64,000 bases of DNA, taken from contig CAZVWR010000006.1 of the NCBI GenBank assembly GCA_964630905.1, positions 37,441 through 101,440 on the forward strand, read 5' to 3'. Positions 1-9,500 of the stretch are shown here, one piece after another. The translations under genes were made by a program, and so were the position numbers. The notes beneath the pieces were generated by a model. That model saw nothing but the letters and a program-made list of their open reading frames with translations, was not told where the DNA came from and made no database searches. Numbering within the stretch: the stretch's first letter is position 1; each line of letters begins with the position of its first letter. This stretch comes from JAGOEX01 sp964630905 (GTDB lineage: Bacteria > UBP6 > UBA1177).

Positions 1-1752
1 AAGCAGGGAAAATTTTATGGTGAGGCATCGGGTCAGTTTGTTCACACCCTCATTGCAGCAGGGAATGAACTGAACATTGATTTTTCAAGGCCGGTTGCGG
101 AACTTTCTGAAAATGAATTGAATATTGCTCTTTTTGGAGTTGCCGACAGAGAGTTTGCAGTTTCATGGCATTTTAAGAGGGGTACAGTTGAGGGGACTCA
201 CAATTTCAAAGGAAAGTGGACAGGGTTTGCAAATCTCATAACTGATGAATTTTACAGGTCAATCGGCAATAAAAATGAAAGTGTATTAAGAGATCTGATG
301 GAAGAGGTCGTCTGTCCTGAATGTAATGGAAAGCGACTGAAAAAGGAACTGCTTGAAGTTGAATTTGCTAAAACTGAAGTTGCAGCGATAAACAGTTTTT
401 CAGCGATAGAATTAAAAAAGTTCATTGATAACGGACTGAATATGACAGAGCTTGAAAAAGCTGTTTTAAATACGCTGAAACCCGAAATGGAAAGCATACT
501 CAACCGTCTGATAAAACTGGGACTTTCCCACATCTCAATTGACAGGGCAACTTCGACGATGTCACTTGGTGAAAGAGAACGGCTGAAGCTCGCAAAGAGC
601 TGTCACGACGGACTGACAAACATAATTTACATAATTGATGAGCCGTCAAGAGGGGTAAGTGTAAAAGAGAGTGAAAATCTTGTTTCAATTCTGCGTGAGC
701 TTACTGAAAAAGGGAACACAGTTGTTGCTGTGGAGCATGAGCCGGCAGTTATAAAATCGGCCGATCACATAATTGAACTTGGACCGGGATCGGGTCAGAA
801 AGGGGGCGAGATCATTTTTGAAGGAACGGTTGAAAAACTCCTTGAAAAAGAGACTCCCACAGCTTTATCGCTCAAGTTCGTTCCCGAAAAAAGGATGTTG
901 CATCTATCTGAATTTATTGAATTTAAAGTTGATGGTCCAAGAAATATTAAAAAGTTTGACCTCAAAATTCCATTAAAAGCGACAACTGTCATCACAGGAG
1001 TTTCAGGAAGCGGCAAGACAACACTTTTAAAGGAAGTGATAGCGAAACGACTTGCATGCAAAGAAATTTTCTATAGCGAAAACCGTCCATTTCTGAGTAC
1101 AACAAAACTTTCAACTGTTGCAACGATCACCGGCTTAAGCGATCTTGTTAAGAAGAAATTCGGCAAAGGTTTTAAAATAACTAAAGATAATCTCTGCAAA
1201 AACTGCGGAGGGAGCGGTTACACAACTGTTTCACTTGATTATATCAGCGATTCTGAATCTCTCTGTCCTGATTGTGAAGGTTCCGGATACCGTGGCGATA
1301 TACTCAATCAGAAATATAGAGGAAAGAACATATATGAACTCCTTTCAATGGAAGTCGATACAGCTCTCAAATTTTTTGCTGATGATAGCAAGATCATGAA
1401 AATATTGAATATTATGAATGACTGCGGACTCGGTTATCTCCATCTTGATCAGCAGACGAATTCCCTTTCAACAGGAGAAGTTCAGCGGCTTTCGCTTGCC
1501 GTCACCCTTTCAAAGTTTCTCCTGGGAAATGATTCAGAAAACAAGTTCTTTTTATTTGACGAACCGTCAACAGGACTCCATTTTTCAGACATCACGCATC
1601 TGCTCAAGCTTTTCAGATCACTCAATGAAAAAGGGCACACAGTCATAATTGCAGAACATCGAAGTCAGATAATTCAAAATGCAGACTATATCGTTGAACT
1701 CGGACCCGGAAGCGGCAAAGAGGGCGGGGAACTGCTTAATCAATCTACTTAA
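1..1752 (+). CDS. UvrA-like excision ATPase, 5' end missing
   Basis: The reading frame is open from base 1, so the start lies upstream of the window; 583 residues are visible. UvrA proteins are dimeric tandem-ABC ATPases that find DNA lesions for nucleotide excision repair. Seen here: the end of the first ATPase half with a CPECNGKRL zinc-knuckle region, signature MSLGERERLKLA, Walker B IIYIIDEPSRG and a VEHEP switch. A complete second half follows: Walker A GVSGSGKTT, two CxxCxGSGY zinc elements, signature LSTGEVQRLSLA, Walker B FFLFDEPSTGLH and AEHR switch. The second half is compact and the whole may be shorter than standard UvrA (about 940 residues), so it could be a UvrA2/DrrC-type paralogue, a class linked to drug tolerance, rather than the main repair protein. 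Its 3' end overlaps the convergent lipoprotein gene by 8 bases. Confidence 0.85.
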   Translation, partial: KQGKFYGEASGQFVHTLIAAGNELNIDFSRPVAELSENELNIALFGVADREFAVSWHFKRGTVEGTHNFKGKWTGFANLITDEFYRSIGNKNESVLRDLMEEVVCPECNGKRLKKELLEVEFAKTEVAAINSFSAIELKKFIDNGLNMTELEKAVLNTLKPEMESILNRLIKLGLSHISIDRATSTMSLGERERLKLAKSCHDGLTNIIYIIDEPSRGVSVKESENLVSILRELTEKGNTVVAVEHEPAVIKSADHIIELGPGSGQKGGEIIFEGTVEKLLEKETPTALSLKFVPEKRMLHLSEFIEFKVDGPRNIKKFDLKIPLKATTVITGVSGSGKTTLLKEVIAKRLACKEIFYSENRPFLSTTKLSTVATITGLSDLVKKKFGKGFKITKDNLCKNCGGSGYTTVSLDYISDSESLCPDCEGSGYRGDILNQKYRGKNIYELLSMEVDTALKFFADDSKIMKILNIMNDCGLGYLHLDQQTNSLSTGEVQRLSLAVTLSKFLLGNDSENKFFLFDEPSTGLHFSDITHLLKLFRSLNEKGHTVIIAEHRSQIIQNADYIVELGPGSGKEGGELLNQST

Positions 1753-2380
1753 ATGTGATCTGTATATCTTTTATATTCTCAATGTTATTTGCCTTTATGA
1801 CTTCAGGTGTTTCACTTATCTGGATCTTTGCGGTGGTGGATTTTGAGCTGAAATTCGTTTCGTTCAGTTCAAAATAGACATTATAAATTCCATTCTCTGC
1901 GGGTTGGAAGGCTATGTCATCGATTTTCCAGGTCAATTCGGGCACATGGTTATGGTTCATTCTTGATGCACCGGTTACTGCATCAACCATTCCGTTACTT
2001 CCGTAATTTGATTTTGATGCCCATCTCTGCAGTTTGCTTTTGTAATTGCGTGCCCAGGCACCGAGAGTCTGAATATAACTCCCGTCCTCTTTTTCTATCC
2101 ATACAGCAAAAACATTTCTGGGTGCATACTGTCCGTTGTAGCTGGTTGTAGTAACGGTCAGGGACATCGTTACCGGAGTCGGAGTGTTGTTTTCATCAGG
2201 CACAACGGTTTCATCAGGCACAGCAGCTTCATCGGGTGTAACTGTATTATCAGGCGTAACTGTTTCATCAGATATAGCGGTTTCATCGGGAGTAACTGTT
2301 GCCTTGTCGGTACGATCAAAATTGTCACAACCGGCAAAAATTACAGTAAGCAGAGAAATTAGTATGAGCTGATTTCTCAT
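1745..2380 (-). CDS. DUF2271-type lipoprotein
   Basis: A 211-residue predicted lipoprotein. The signal peptide ends in a lipobox (VIFAGC, Cys18). A linker of repeated TPDET/VPDE units (about residues 28-65) follows, a style repeated in other lipoproteins of this window. The C-terminal 140 residues look like DUF2271: NVFAVWIEKEDGSYIQTLGAWARN, then RRW-like KLQRWAS, VDAVTGASR and a closing beta-rich part. DUF2271 proteins are periplasmic, of unknown function, and often lie near flavin-transferring or redox proteins; nothing here shows such a partner. The start is supported by CGGAG upstream of the ATG. Function is unknown. Confidence 0.8.
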   Translation of the reverse strand: MRNQLILISLLTVIFAGCDNFDRTDKATVTPDETAISDETVTPDNTVTPDEAAVPDETVVPDENNTPTPVTMSLTVTTTSYNGQYAPRNVFAVWIEKEDGSYIQTLGAWARNYKSKLQRWASKSNYGSNGMVDAVTGASRMNHNHVPELTWKIDDIAFQPAENGIYNVYFELNETNFSSKSTTAKIQISETPEVIKANNIENIKDIQITFK

Positions 2381-2403
2381 TTTTTACTCCGTATAATTCG
2401 GGT

Positions 2404-3366
2404 TTATTTAAATATATGTCCGATCCTTTTTAAACGGAGGTCAATGACATCAAGAATGCTTTCGCCAAACTGAACTGAAAACCAGACAAATAGCGGTTTT
2501 CCCTGAAGGTTTTCTCTCGGGACAAATCCCCAGTATCTGCTGTCAAGACTGTCATCACGGTTATCACCCATGACGAAATAATTTCTTTGCGGGACTGTGA
2601 ACGATCTGTTGCAGTATTTGCAGTACTGCTCGATCTCTTCTCTTCTCTGCTCGTTTATCGCATCGTTATAGATCACTTTATACTGTCTGCCGTTCTCATT
2701 TGTTTCAATGAACTGCGTTGTTGTTGCTTTTTCGCCTCTTGATGAGGTGTAGGTCACTTTGCCTGAAAATTCCCTGATGAGCTTTTTCCCGTTCACATAG
2801 ACATCTGTTCCGCTTAGAAGGATGGTGTCTCCGGGAATCCCGACAACTCTTTTAACGAGTGCTTTTTTCTGCGGTTCCGGCTCAGTGAAAGTGATTATTT
2901 CGCCCCTTTGCGGATCTGAAAACTCAACGAACTGATTTTCAGCGAAAGGAAGTGTAAGACCGTAAACGAACATTGCCACAAAAAGATTATCGCCTATTTC
3001 GATTGTATTTACCATACTTCCCGTCGGAACGCGGTATGAACCGATCACAAAGAATTTAAGTACAAGTGCAATGAGAACAACAAGCCACAGTTCATCAAAA
3101 AGCTCGGCGAGTGCGTTCTGTTTATATTTGTCAAAATGGAGCTTGAAGTTGTGATCTATGTCATAAAGCAGTTTCTGTGCATCTTCGAGCTTCGCATGTC
3201 CTGTCTGGTGTTTTCTTATAAGTTCTTCCGTTGATTCAAGATTTGAAACAATGCGCTTTTCGACAGTTTCAGGCAGAAGTTTCCGTTTCTTCTTTATCCA
3301 GCCCATCTGCCTTTGTCTATTCTGGATCTTTTTAATCAGCTTGTTGAGTTTCATTTTTGTAAACAT
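2404..3366 (-). CDS. lepB: Signal peptidase I
   Basis: Membrane-bound serine/lysine endopeptidase that removes signal peptides from exported proteins (320 residues). Motifs: the hydrophobic anchor (WLVVLIALVLKFFVIGSY), catalytic serine box PTGSMVNTI, the general-base lysine in ALVKRVVGIPGDT, and box E GDNRDDSLDSRYWG. The basic, charged N-terminal stretch of about 90 residues before the anchor is longer than in many bacteria. An insertion after the lysine box carries a CxxC (EQYCKYC), also seen in some environmental homologues. An in-frame TTG lies 12 bases upstream (3378), but GGAGG sits 5 bases before the ATG at 3366, so that start is preferred. It lies among genes for exported proteins, which suits its role. 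Confidence 0.93.
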   Translation of the reverse strand: MFTKMKLNKLIKKIQNRQRQMGWIKKKRKLLPETVEKRIVSNLESTEELIRKHQTGHAKLEDAQKLLYDIDHNFKLHFDKYKQNALAELFDELWLVVLIALVLKFFVIGSYRVPTGSMVNTIEIGDNLFVAMFVYGLTLPFAENQFVEFSDPQRGEIITFTEPEPQKKALVKRVVGIPGDTILLSGTDVYVNGKKLIREFSGKVTYTSSRGEKATTTQFIETNENGRQYKVIYNDAINEQRREEIEQYCKYCNRSFTVPQRNYFVMGDNRDDSLDSRYWGFVPRENLQGKPLFVWFSVQFGESILDVIDLRLKRIGHIFK

Positions 3367-3432
3367 CACCGCCTCCAATAAGTACGGTAGAAAATACCCG
3401 AAATCATCTGAATTGCAAGATTATAAACAGAT

Positions 3433-5262
3433 TCAGATCACTGAACAGCCACAGCCGACTTCTTCTTCGTCTTCCGGGATGTTTTCTTTGTCTGAAGAGG
3501 TATCACCGGTGTTTCCTGTGTCGGTGTCATCGTTAGCGCTGTTGCCTGTATCTCCGGTGTTGCCGGTGTCGTCTGGAACTTCAACTTCTCCTCCGCATGC
3601 CATACTTTCAGGTTTGTAGAGCATGTTCTTCACCTTTTTTTCATCCATCGGTTCACAGGTGTTGTCAAAAGTGACTCTCACGGGAAGGCCCTGATTGGTT
3701 TTATATGCCTGTCCTTCGCCTGTTTTTGCATCCCAGATGGAAGCTGAATTGGTAAACGAGGCATTTTTGGGTGCTTCATCAGAAGGTTTTACAAGAAATC
3801 TCAAAAGTATTCTGTCACAATCTGCCTCATTTTGACAGATATTAAATGATTCTGAGATCTTAAGTCCTGCTTCAAGAGGAAATCCGCCATTGTCAGAAAA
3901 GTCCTTGAAGCATGTTCCGGTTCCGGTTTCATCTATCTGGAAGGTACCGGGGATATAAGACTGTATACCCGAAACAACATCTTTCACCATTACCGATTCA
4001 GCCGGCTCGTGGCCGTGATTTTCGACAACTATCTGATATCCGAAAATGGTTTTGGGACATACTTTGTCACTCTGGGAGAGGGGAGTGAGGATGAACTTTT
4101 CGTTTTTCTGCGGAATGTCAAAAGCTGGAAGTCGCGTATCAACAGACAGGATCACATAGTTTGTGAGGACAATATCAGCACCGGTCTTGATGTAGAAATT
4201 CATGGAGTTCGTGCCGTATTGAAGGTGAGGGTTAAAGATGGAATCGGGAACTTCAGGATCGTACTGAAGAAAAAAAGTATCGACATCAAATGAAAGCTCA
4301 GTCCTGCATTCGGATTGTTCACCTTTATAATTGATCGTTCTGAACTTGCTGTTAAAAGGCTGATTAAGAGGATTGCATGCCTGATCACCGATCTCACCCA
4401 GAACAAGAGCAGAAGGAGCAAGACCTCCCTGAAGTTCAAGAGATTCAGGAGCTTTAAGGTAGTCATCTCCGTCACTTGTAACAAATGATATTTTTACAGC
4501 TGCATTTTCAGGAAGTTCAAAATTTGAGATATTTATGGTGGTCGGATTACTTGTGGTATTTGAGCTCCAGTCCATGCCGCTGTACAGATAGATCCGTTTT
4601 CTTGCGATCTGCGATGAACCGTAAATGAAAATAAGCTGCCAGCCGCCGATCATACTTGCACTGGAGCAGTATGCGTGATCGATTCCACTTAACTGACAGT
4701 CGTAGATGTCGTCAACTCCTTTCACATTGTATTCGCCGGTCATGGGCTTTATTTCACCTGAATTGATGTCATACTGCATTTCCCTGATAATGTCAGTCAC
4801 GTCAACTCTGTAAACATAATAGTAGTATTTGGACATGAGTTCGGTTTTATAATATGATTCAAACTCAAAACCCTGCGTGGAAGCTGTATTTCCCTGCAAA
4901 GTCGCAGTAACGGTGTGTTCACTGCCGTCAGGAATTGTAAGCGTTACTGAATTGTCTGTAAGAGCCATTTTGTCTGAATCGTTGACAGAGGCAAACCAGA
5001 CTAATATTGCTTTTTCGATTACAGCATCTGCAGGAACATCTGTATCAAGAAGAAAGTCAGAAGCACCCGTTATGCCGATTGAAGTGTCGCCTTGAGGTTC
5101 ATACTGAGAATGGTCTGCAGTATCAAGAAGAAGTGATTTTGAAATGATGAAATAATCAAAAGCTCCTTCATATTCCATGATGGGCAAGTTGCTTATCGGC
5201 AGAGCTGAAACTGATAATAATAACAATGTGTTGAGAACAAGTGACTTCGTAAGATTTTTCAT
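3433..5262 (-). CDS. Secreted DUF11-like protein with C-terminal GCGC tail
   Basis: A 609-residue exported protein of unknown function. It has an N-terminal hydrophobic signal, a large beta-rich N-terminal region (about 30-390), a DUF11-like module (around FGYQIVVENHGHEPAESV and following VKDVVSG), then a low-complexity GNTGDTGNSANDDTDTG linker and the terminal tail GCGCSVI. It is a paralogue of the protein at 14722-16701: both share the order VPADAVIEKA.LVW / IPEDAIIEKAYLIW, a YRVD.T motif, a W...F.YGS / W.IFIVYRS segment, a CNPL motif, FDVDTF/GIDVDTF, the DUF11-like part and the same tail. The tail recalls cysteine-based C-terminal sorting signals such as MYXO-CTERM but has no trailing membrane helix. 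Likely cell-surface. Confidence 0.75.
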   Translation of the reverse strand: MKNLTKSLVLNTLLLLSVSALPISNLPIMEYEGAFDYFIISKSLLLDTADHSQYEPQGDTSIGITGASDFLLDTDVPADAVIEKAILVWFASVNDSDKMALTDNSVTLTIPDGSEHTVTATLQGNTASTQGFEFESYYKTELMSKYYYYVYRVDVTDIIREMQYDINSGEIKPMTGEYNVKGVDDIYDCQLSGIDHAYCSSASMIGGWQLIFIYGSSQIARKRIYLYSGMDWSSNTTSNPTTINISNFELPENAAVKISFVTSDGDDYLKAPESLELQGGLAPSALVLGEIGDQACNPLNQPFNSKFRTINYKGEQSECRTELSFDVDTFFLQYDPEVPDSIFNPHLQYGTNSMNFYIKTGADIVLTNYVILSVDTRLPAFDIPQKNEKFILTPLSQSDKVCPKTIFGYQIVVENHGHEPAESVMVKDVVSGIQSYIPGTFQIDETGTGTCFKDFSDNGGFPLEAGLKISESFNICQNEADCDRILLRFLVKPSDEAPKNASFTNSASIWDAKTGEGQAYKTNQGLPVRVTFDNTCEPMDEKKVKNMLYKPESMACGGEVEVPDDTGNTGDTGNSANDDTDTGNTGDTSSDKENIPEDEEEVGCGCSVI

Positions 5263-5276
5263 TTTTGACCCTCGCT

Positions 5277-6563
5277 TTATTCAACTTTTTCAAATATTGC
5301 AACAGTAACTGTTCCCCATGAATCAGTGAGTTCTTCAACAGAATAGAAAGATATATAAGGCGACGAAACTGAATCGATGGAGATCTTGGGATTTATATCG
5401 TGACTTTCTGTTCCGAATACTTTTCCGTATAGAAGCCTGGTTGTAGTAGTGTTAAAAATTCCAAGAAAAATGTTGTTCTTTGCCGGAAGATCACTGCCGA
5501 CGGGCGGAATTTTTCCACCTGTAATAAAATCACCTTCAACATATCCGGTTATGTAAATATTCTTTTCAGCATCAAAATCCATACCCGTTGCGACCGAATC
5601 ACTTTGAGCCGGAAAGCTGTATATAGCTTTTATTTTTCCATCGAGCCCCATCTGGTAAGTTACAGCAACACTTTTTCCTTCTTTTTTCATGCTTCCTGTG
5701 ACAAAGAACGAGTAGATGAGAGGGGCCGATATTTTCCAGAAATTGATCGAATCATACATTTTTTTCCAGTGGGCTGATCCATCAGGCTTAAACTTTATTA
5801 CAAAACCTTTCATGCCACCGGAATCATTGGACGCCCCTCCTGTGACAATATTGCCTCCAGAATAACCTGCCGCAAGAAGATAACCGTCGCTTCCGATAGT
5901 CAGACCCTGAACGGAATCAAATTCCAGTGTGCCGAACTGGGTTATAAACTGTTTTTCCCCTTTATTGTTATATTTTGCGACGAAGCAGTCCTTTCCACCT
6001 GACTCTTCAGTTCCATCAAAAGATCCCTCGACTCTTCCACCGGCAAAAATGTTCATTTCGCTGTCTGTTGTTAGAGCATATACCGAAACTGATTTTCCGT
6101 TATCGATTTCGATTGTATCTATTAATGTGCCGGTTTCAGGATTAAAGCTCATAACGAATCCTGTCTGGGGAAATTCTGTCCCTTTTGAACGGTCTCCCCC
6201 TGCAAACAGAAAATAGCCGCTTGTCTCTTTATTTCCGCAGGCGAGGACATTTATTGACTGAACTGACTGATCGTCAAGAAATATGCGCCACTTTTCTTTT
6301 TTGTCCTTAAAACCTGTAAGATAGGCCTTACCATCCGACTCTCCGCAAATGAACACCATTCCGGCACAAGATACAGAATCGCGGACGGTTTTTTCGTTCA
6401 GTTCAGCGGTTTGTAAAGAAAAATCTAAAGAAATTTCTTCATCAGCGATATCAACATCAGCGACATCTTCATCGTTAATTATGTTCCCGTCATTTTCGCT
6501 GTTGTTATCTTCACAGGAAAATATCAGAGATGTAAAAATAAGGATCATGACAAGATATTTCAT
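5277..6563 (-). CDS. SBBP-like beta-propeller lipoprotein
   Basis: A 428-residue predicted lipoprotein (lipobox SLIFSC; acidic linker DGNIINDEDVADVDIADEE). The body has repeated segments of the pattern AGG.....GSFDGTEESGGKDCFVAKYNNKGE and GYVEGDFITGG, matching the style of SBBP beta-propeller repeats (F/Y-V-x-K-Y/F-x-x-x-G with GG/GY strands). Such proteins are usually surface-exposed and without known enzymatic activity. It sits 14 bases upstream of the 3433-5262 gene in the same direction, so the two are probably co-transcribed. The upstream CGGAG supports the ATG at 6563. Confidence 0.7.
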   Translation of the reverse strand: MKYLVMILIFTSLIFSCEDNNSENDGNIINDEDVADVDIADEEISLDFSLQTAELNEKTVRDSVSCAGMVFICGESDGKAYLTGFKDKKEKWRIFLDDQSVQSINVLACGNKETSGYFLFAGGDRSKGTEFPQTGFVMSFNPETGTLIDTIEIDNGKSVSVYALTTDSEMNIFAGGRVEGSFDGTEESGGKDCFVAKYNNKGEKQFITQFGTLEFDSVQGLTIGSDGYLLAAGYSGGNIVTGGASNDSGGMKGFVIKFKPDGSAHWKKMYDSINFWKISAPLIYSFFVTGSMKKEGKSVAVTYQMGLDGKIKAIYSFPAQSDSVATGMDFDAEKNIYITGYVEGDFITGGKIPPVGSDLPAKNNIFLGIFNTTTTRLLYGKVFGTESHDINPKISIDSVSSPYISFYSVEELTDSWGTVTVAIFEKVE

Positions 6564-6581
6564 TGAAAAACTCCGGAATGT

Positions 6582-9500
6582 TTATGAATCGAGCGTGCAG
6601 CCCTCATCTATCTGACCGTTACAGTTATTGTCTTTTTCATCACAAATTTCAGGTTCCGGAATGCAGCCGGGAGGAGGAGGACAACCTTCATCAATTTCAC
6701 CGTCACAATCGTTATCTATTCCGTCTTCACATATTTCAGCCTCTGGAACACAGACATCGCAACCCTCGTCAATGTCACCGTCACAGTCGTTATCTTTTGT
6801 GTCACAGCTTTCCGGTTCAGGGACACATGTCGGATCGCATCCTTCATCTATCTTTCCATCGCAATCGTTGTCTTTGTTATCTCCGCATATTTCAGGGCTT
6901 GGAATACATGTCGGGCAACCTTCGTCCACATTACCGTCACAGTCATTATCTGTTTTATCCCAGCAGATTTCCGGTTTCGGTATGCAACCGCCGCTTCCAG
7001 GGCATCCTTCATCAACAGATCCGTTACAGTCGTTATCTATTCCGTCACCGCAAACTTCAGGACCTGTCGGGACACAGCTTGGGGTACATCCTTCATCGAT
7101 CATGCTGTTGCAGTCGTTATCTATTCCGTCACCGCAAACTTCAGGACCGGTGGGAGTACAATCAGGAGTTGTCGGGCATCCTTCATCTATCTGTCCGTTG
7201 CAATTGTTATCTATTCCGTCACCGCAAACTTCAGGACCTGTCGGGACACAGCCGGAATAAGTGCAGCCCTCATCAACTATGTCATCACAGTCATTGTCAA
7301 ATCCGTCACAGACTTCAGGCTGAGGAATACAAGTCGGACAACCATTGTCAACAATTTCGTCGCAGTCATTATCAAGTCCGTCTCCGCAGATCTCCGGTTC
7401 GACAATACATCCGCCCGGATCGCAGTTTTCATCGATCAGTCCGTTGCAGTTGTTGTCAATGCCGTCATCACAGACTTCGGGGCCTGTCGGAATACATGCA
7501 GGACATCCATCATCAATGATTCCGTCGCAGTCGTTATCAGTATTATCTCCGCAGATCTCCCATCCGCAGTCACATGTTATTCCGTCATCAACGAGTCCAT
7601 TACAGTTGTTGTCCTGATAGTCACACACTTCATTTGTCGGGGTGCAAGTAACCTTACATGCAACTCTAATGTTTACACCTACTTTGGAAGGATCACTTGA
7701 AGAAGAAGCATAACTCTTGAGGTCGTTGCATGACTGTCCATTCAGTTCAAGAGTCTGTGTTCCGCCATCATATGTCCATCCGTTCGGAGTCCCGGGTGCT
7801 ACAGAATAGAAAGTTCCGTTATTATCAATTCTTACCTGCATTCTTGTCGGGTCGTCGTTGCCTCCGTTAAGAGGAACTGTGACAGTGCACGGTATCATGG
7901 AGGCAGAAATTGAATTAAGTGCCGCAATGATGCTGTTGGTGTCAGTGATCTTATACCATGTGGTTGTTCCGCCTGCCGCAGCAAGTTGTACCATATTGCT
8001 TTCGTTAACTCCTGCAAATCCCATATAATAAACTTTTATTCCGGCATTTTTAAGATTCGTTGTGTAAGTCAGTGCGTCAGACATACTGAAATCGGCTGAT
8101 TCAGCGTCTGTAATGACAACAACTGCCTTTCCTCTATCTGCAGAAAGGGTATCAGGTGTAAATTCGTAGTATTGTCTGATCCTTGTGTTGTTAAGTGCAT
8201 AAGGAAGCGGTGTTCCTCCGTTAGGGGAGACATTGCACGGACTAAAATTGGCAAATGTAACATTATTTCTTAGATCGATACACTCTTTCGGTTCATCACT
8301 GTCACTGCTTGTTCCCGGAAAGTATGCTGCTCCGACATTAAAATCTGTTGAGAGCTGAGTGGCTTTTGAATTAAGAGCAGACATCAGCACTTCCCATCTG
8401 GTTCCGGGATCATTGCATTCACCCCATCCGTCATCTCCGTTTGTGCAGGCATCCATCGATCCCGAATTATCAAGAAGGAAGTAAACATTGGGCTTGATCC
8501 TTGTTCCGGTGACATCAGCGGTTTCACAAGGTGTCGGGACAGTTATTGCTTCACAGGCATCACCGATCCCGTTTGCAGGATTTGTGTCAACCTGATTAAA
8601 GTTTGCTATATTGGGGCAGTTGTCACAGACATCACCCACACCGTCACCGTCTGCATCAGCCTGTCCTGCATTTGAAACTTCAGGGCAGTTGTCATAAGGG
8701 TTTTCAACTCCGTCACCGTCAATATCATTGTCATACGGTTCCTCTTCACAGGCATCACCGGTTCCGTTACTGTTTGAATCTGCCTGATTGAAGTTCGCGG
8801 CAAGAGGACAGTTGTCACAGACATCGCCTACACCGTCACCGTCAAAATCAGCCTGTCCTGAATTGCTTACGGATGGGCAGTTATCAACAGAATTAGGAAT
8901 AGTGTCTCCATCGCTGTCAGCACATGCGGAAGGATCCTGATTTGCATTTGCAACAGTAGGACAGTTGTCGCACACATTGCCGACTTTGTCACCGTCGCTG
9001 TCTTCCTGATCCGCATTGGCAAGGGTCGGGCAGTTGTCTTCCCAGTCATAAAGTCCGTCATTGTCTCCATCTGCATCAGCACAGACTGTCGGATCCTGAT
9101 CGGCATTCGGAATTGCAGGACAGTTGTCACAGGCGTTGCCGACTTTATCTCCATCTGTATCAAGCTGATCAGCATTGGCAACGGAAGGGCAGTTGTCTTC
9201 CCAGTCAAAAAGCCCGTCTTTATCCGAATCAGCCGCTTCACAGGTCGCTATATCCTGATTGGCATTCGGTATAAGAGGACAATTGTCGCATGCGTCACCG
9301 ACACCGTCTTTATCTGTATCTGTCTGTGAAGGATTTGAAACCGTCGGACAGTTGTCGTCCCAGTTGACAAATCCGTCACCATCGACATCAATTGTTGCAG
9401 ATTCACAGGCATTACCTGTTCCGTTGCTGTTACTGTCTGCCTGATTGGCATTTGCAATTGCAGGACAGTTGTCACAGACATTTCCCACCCCGTCCTTGTC

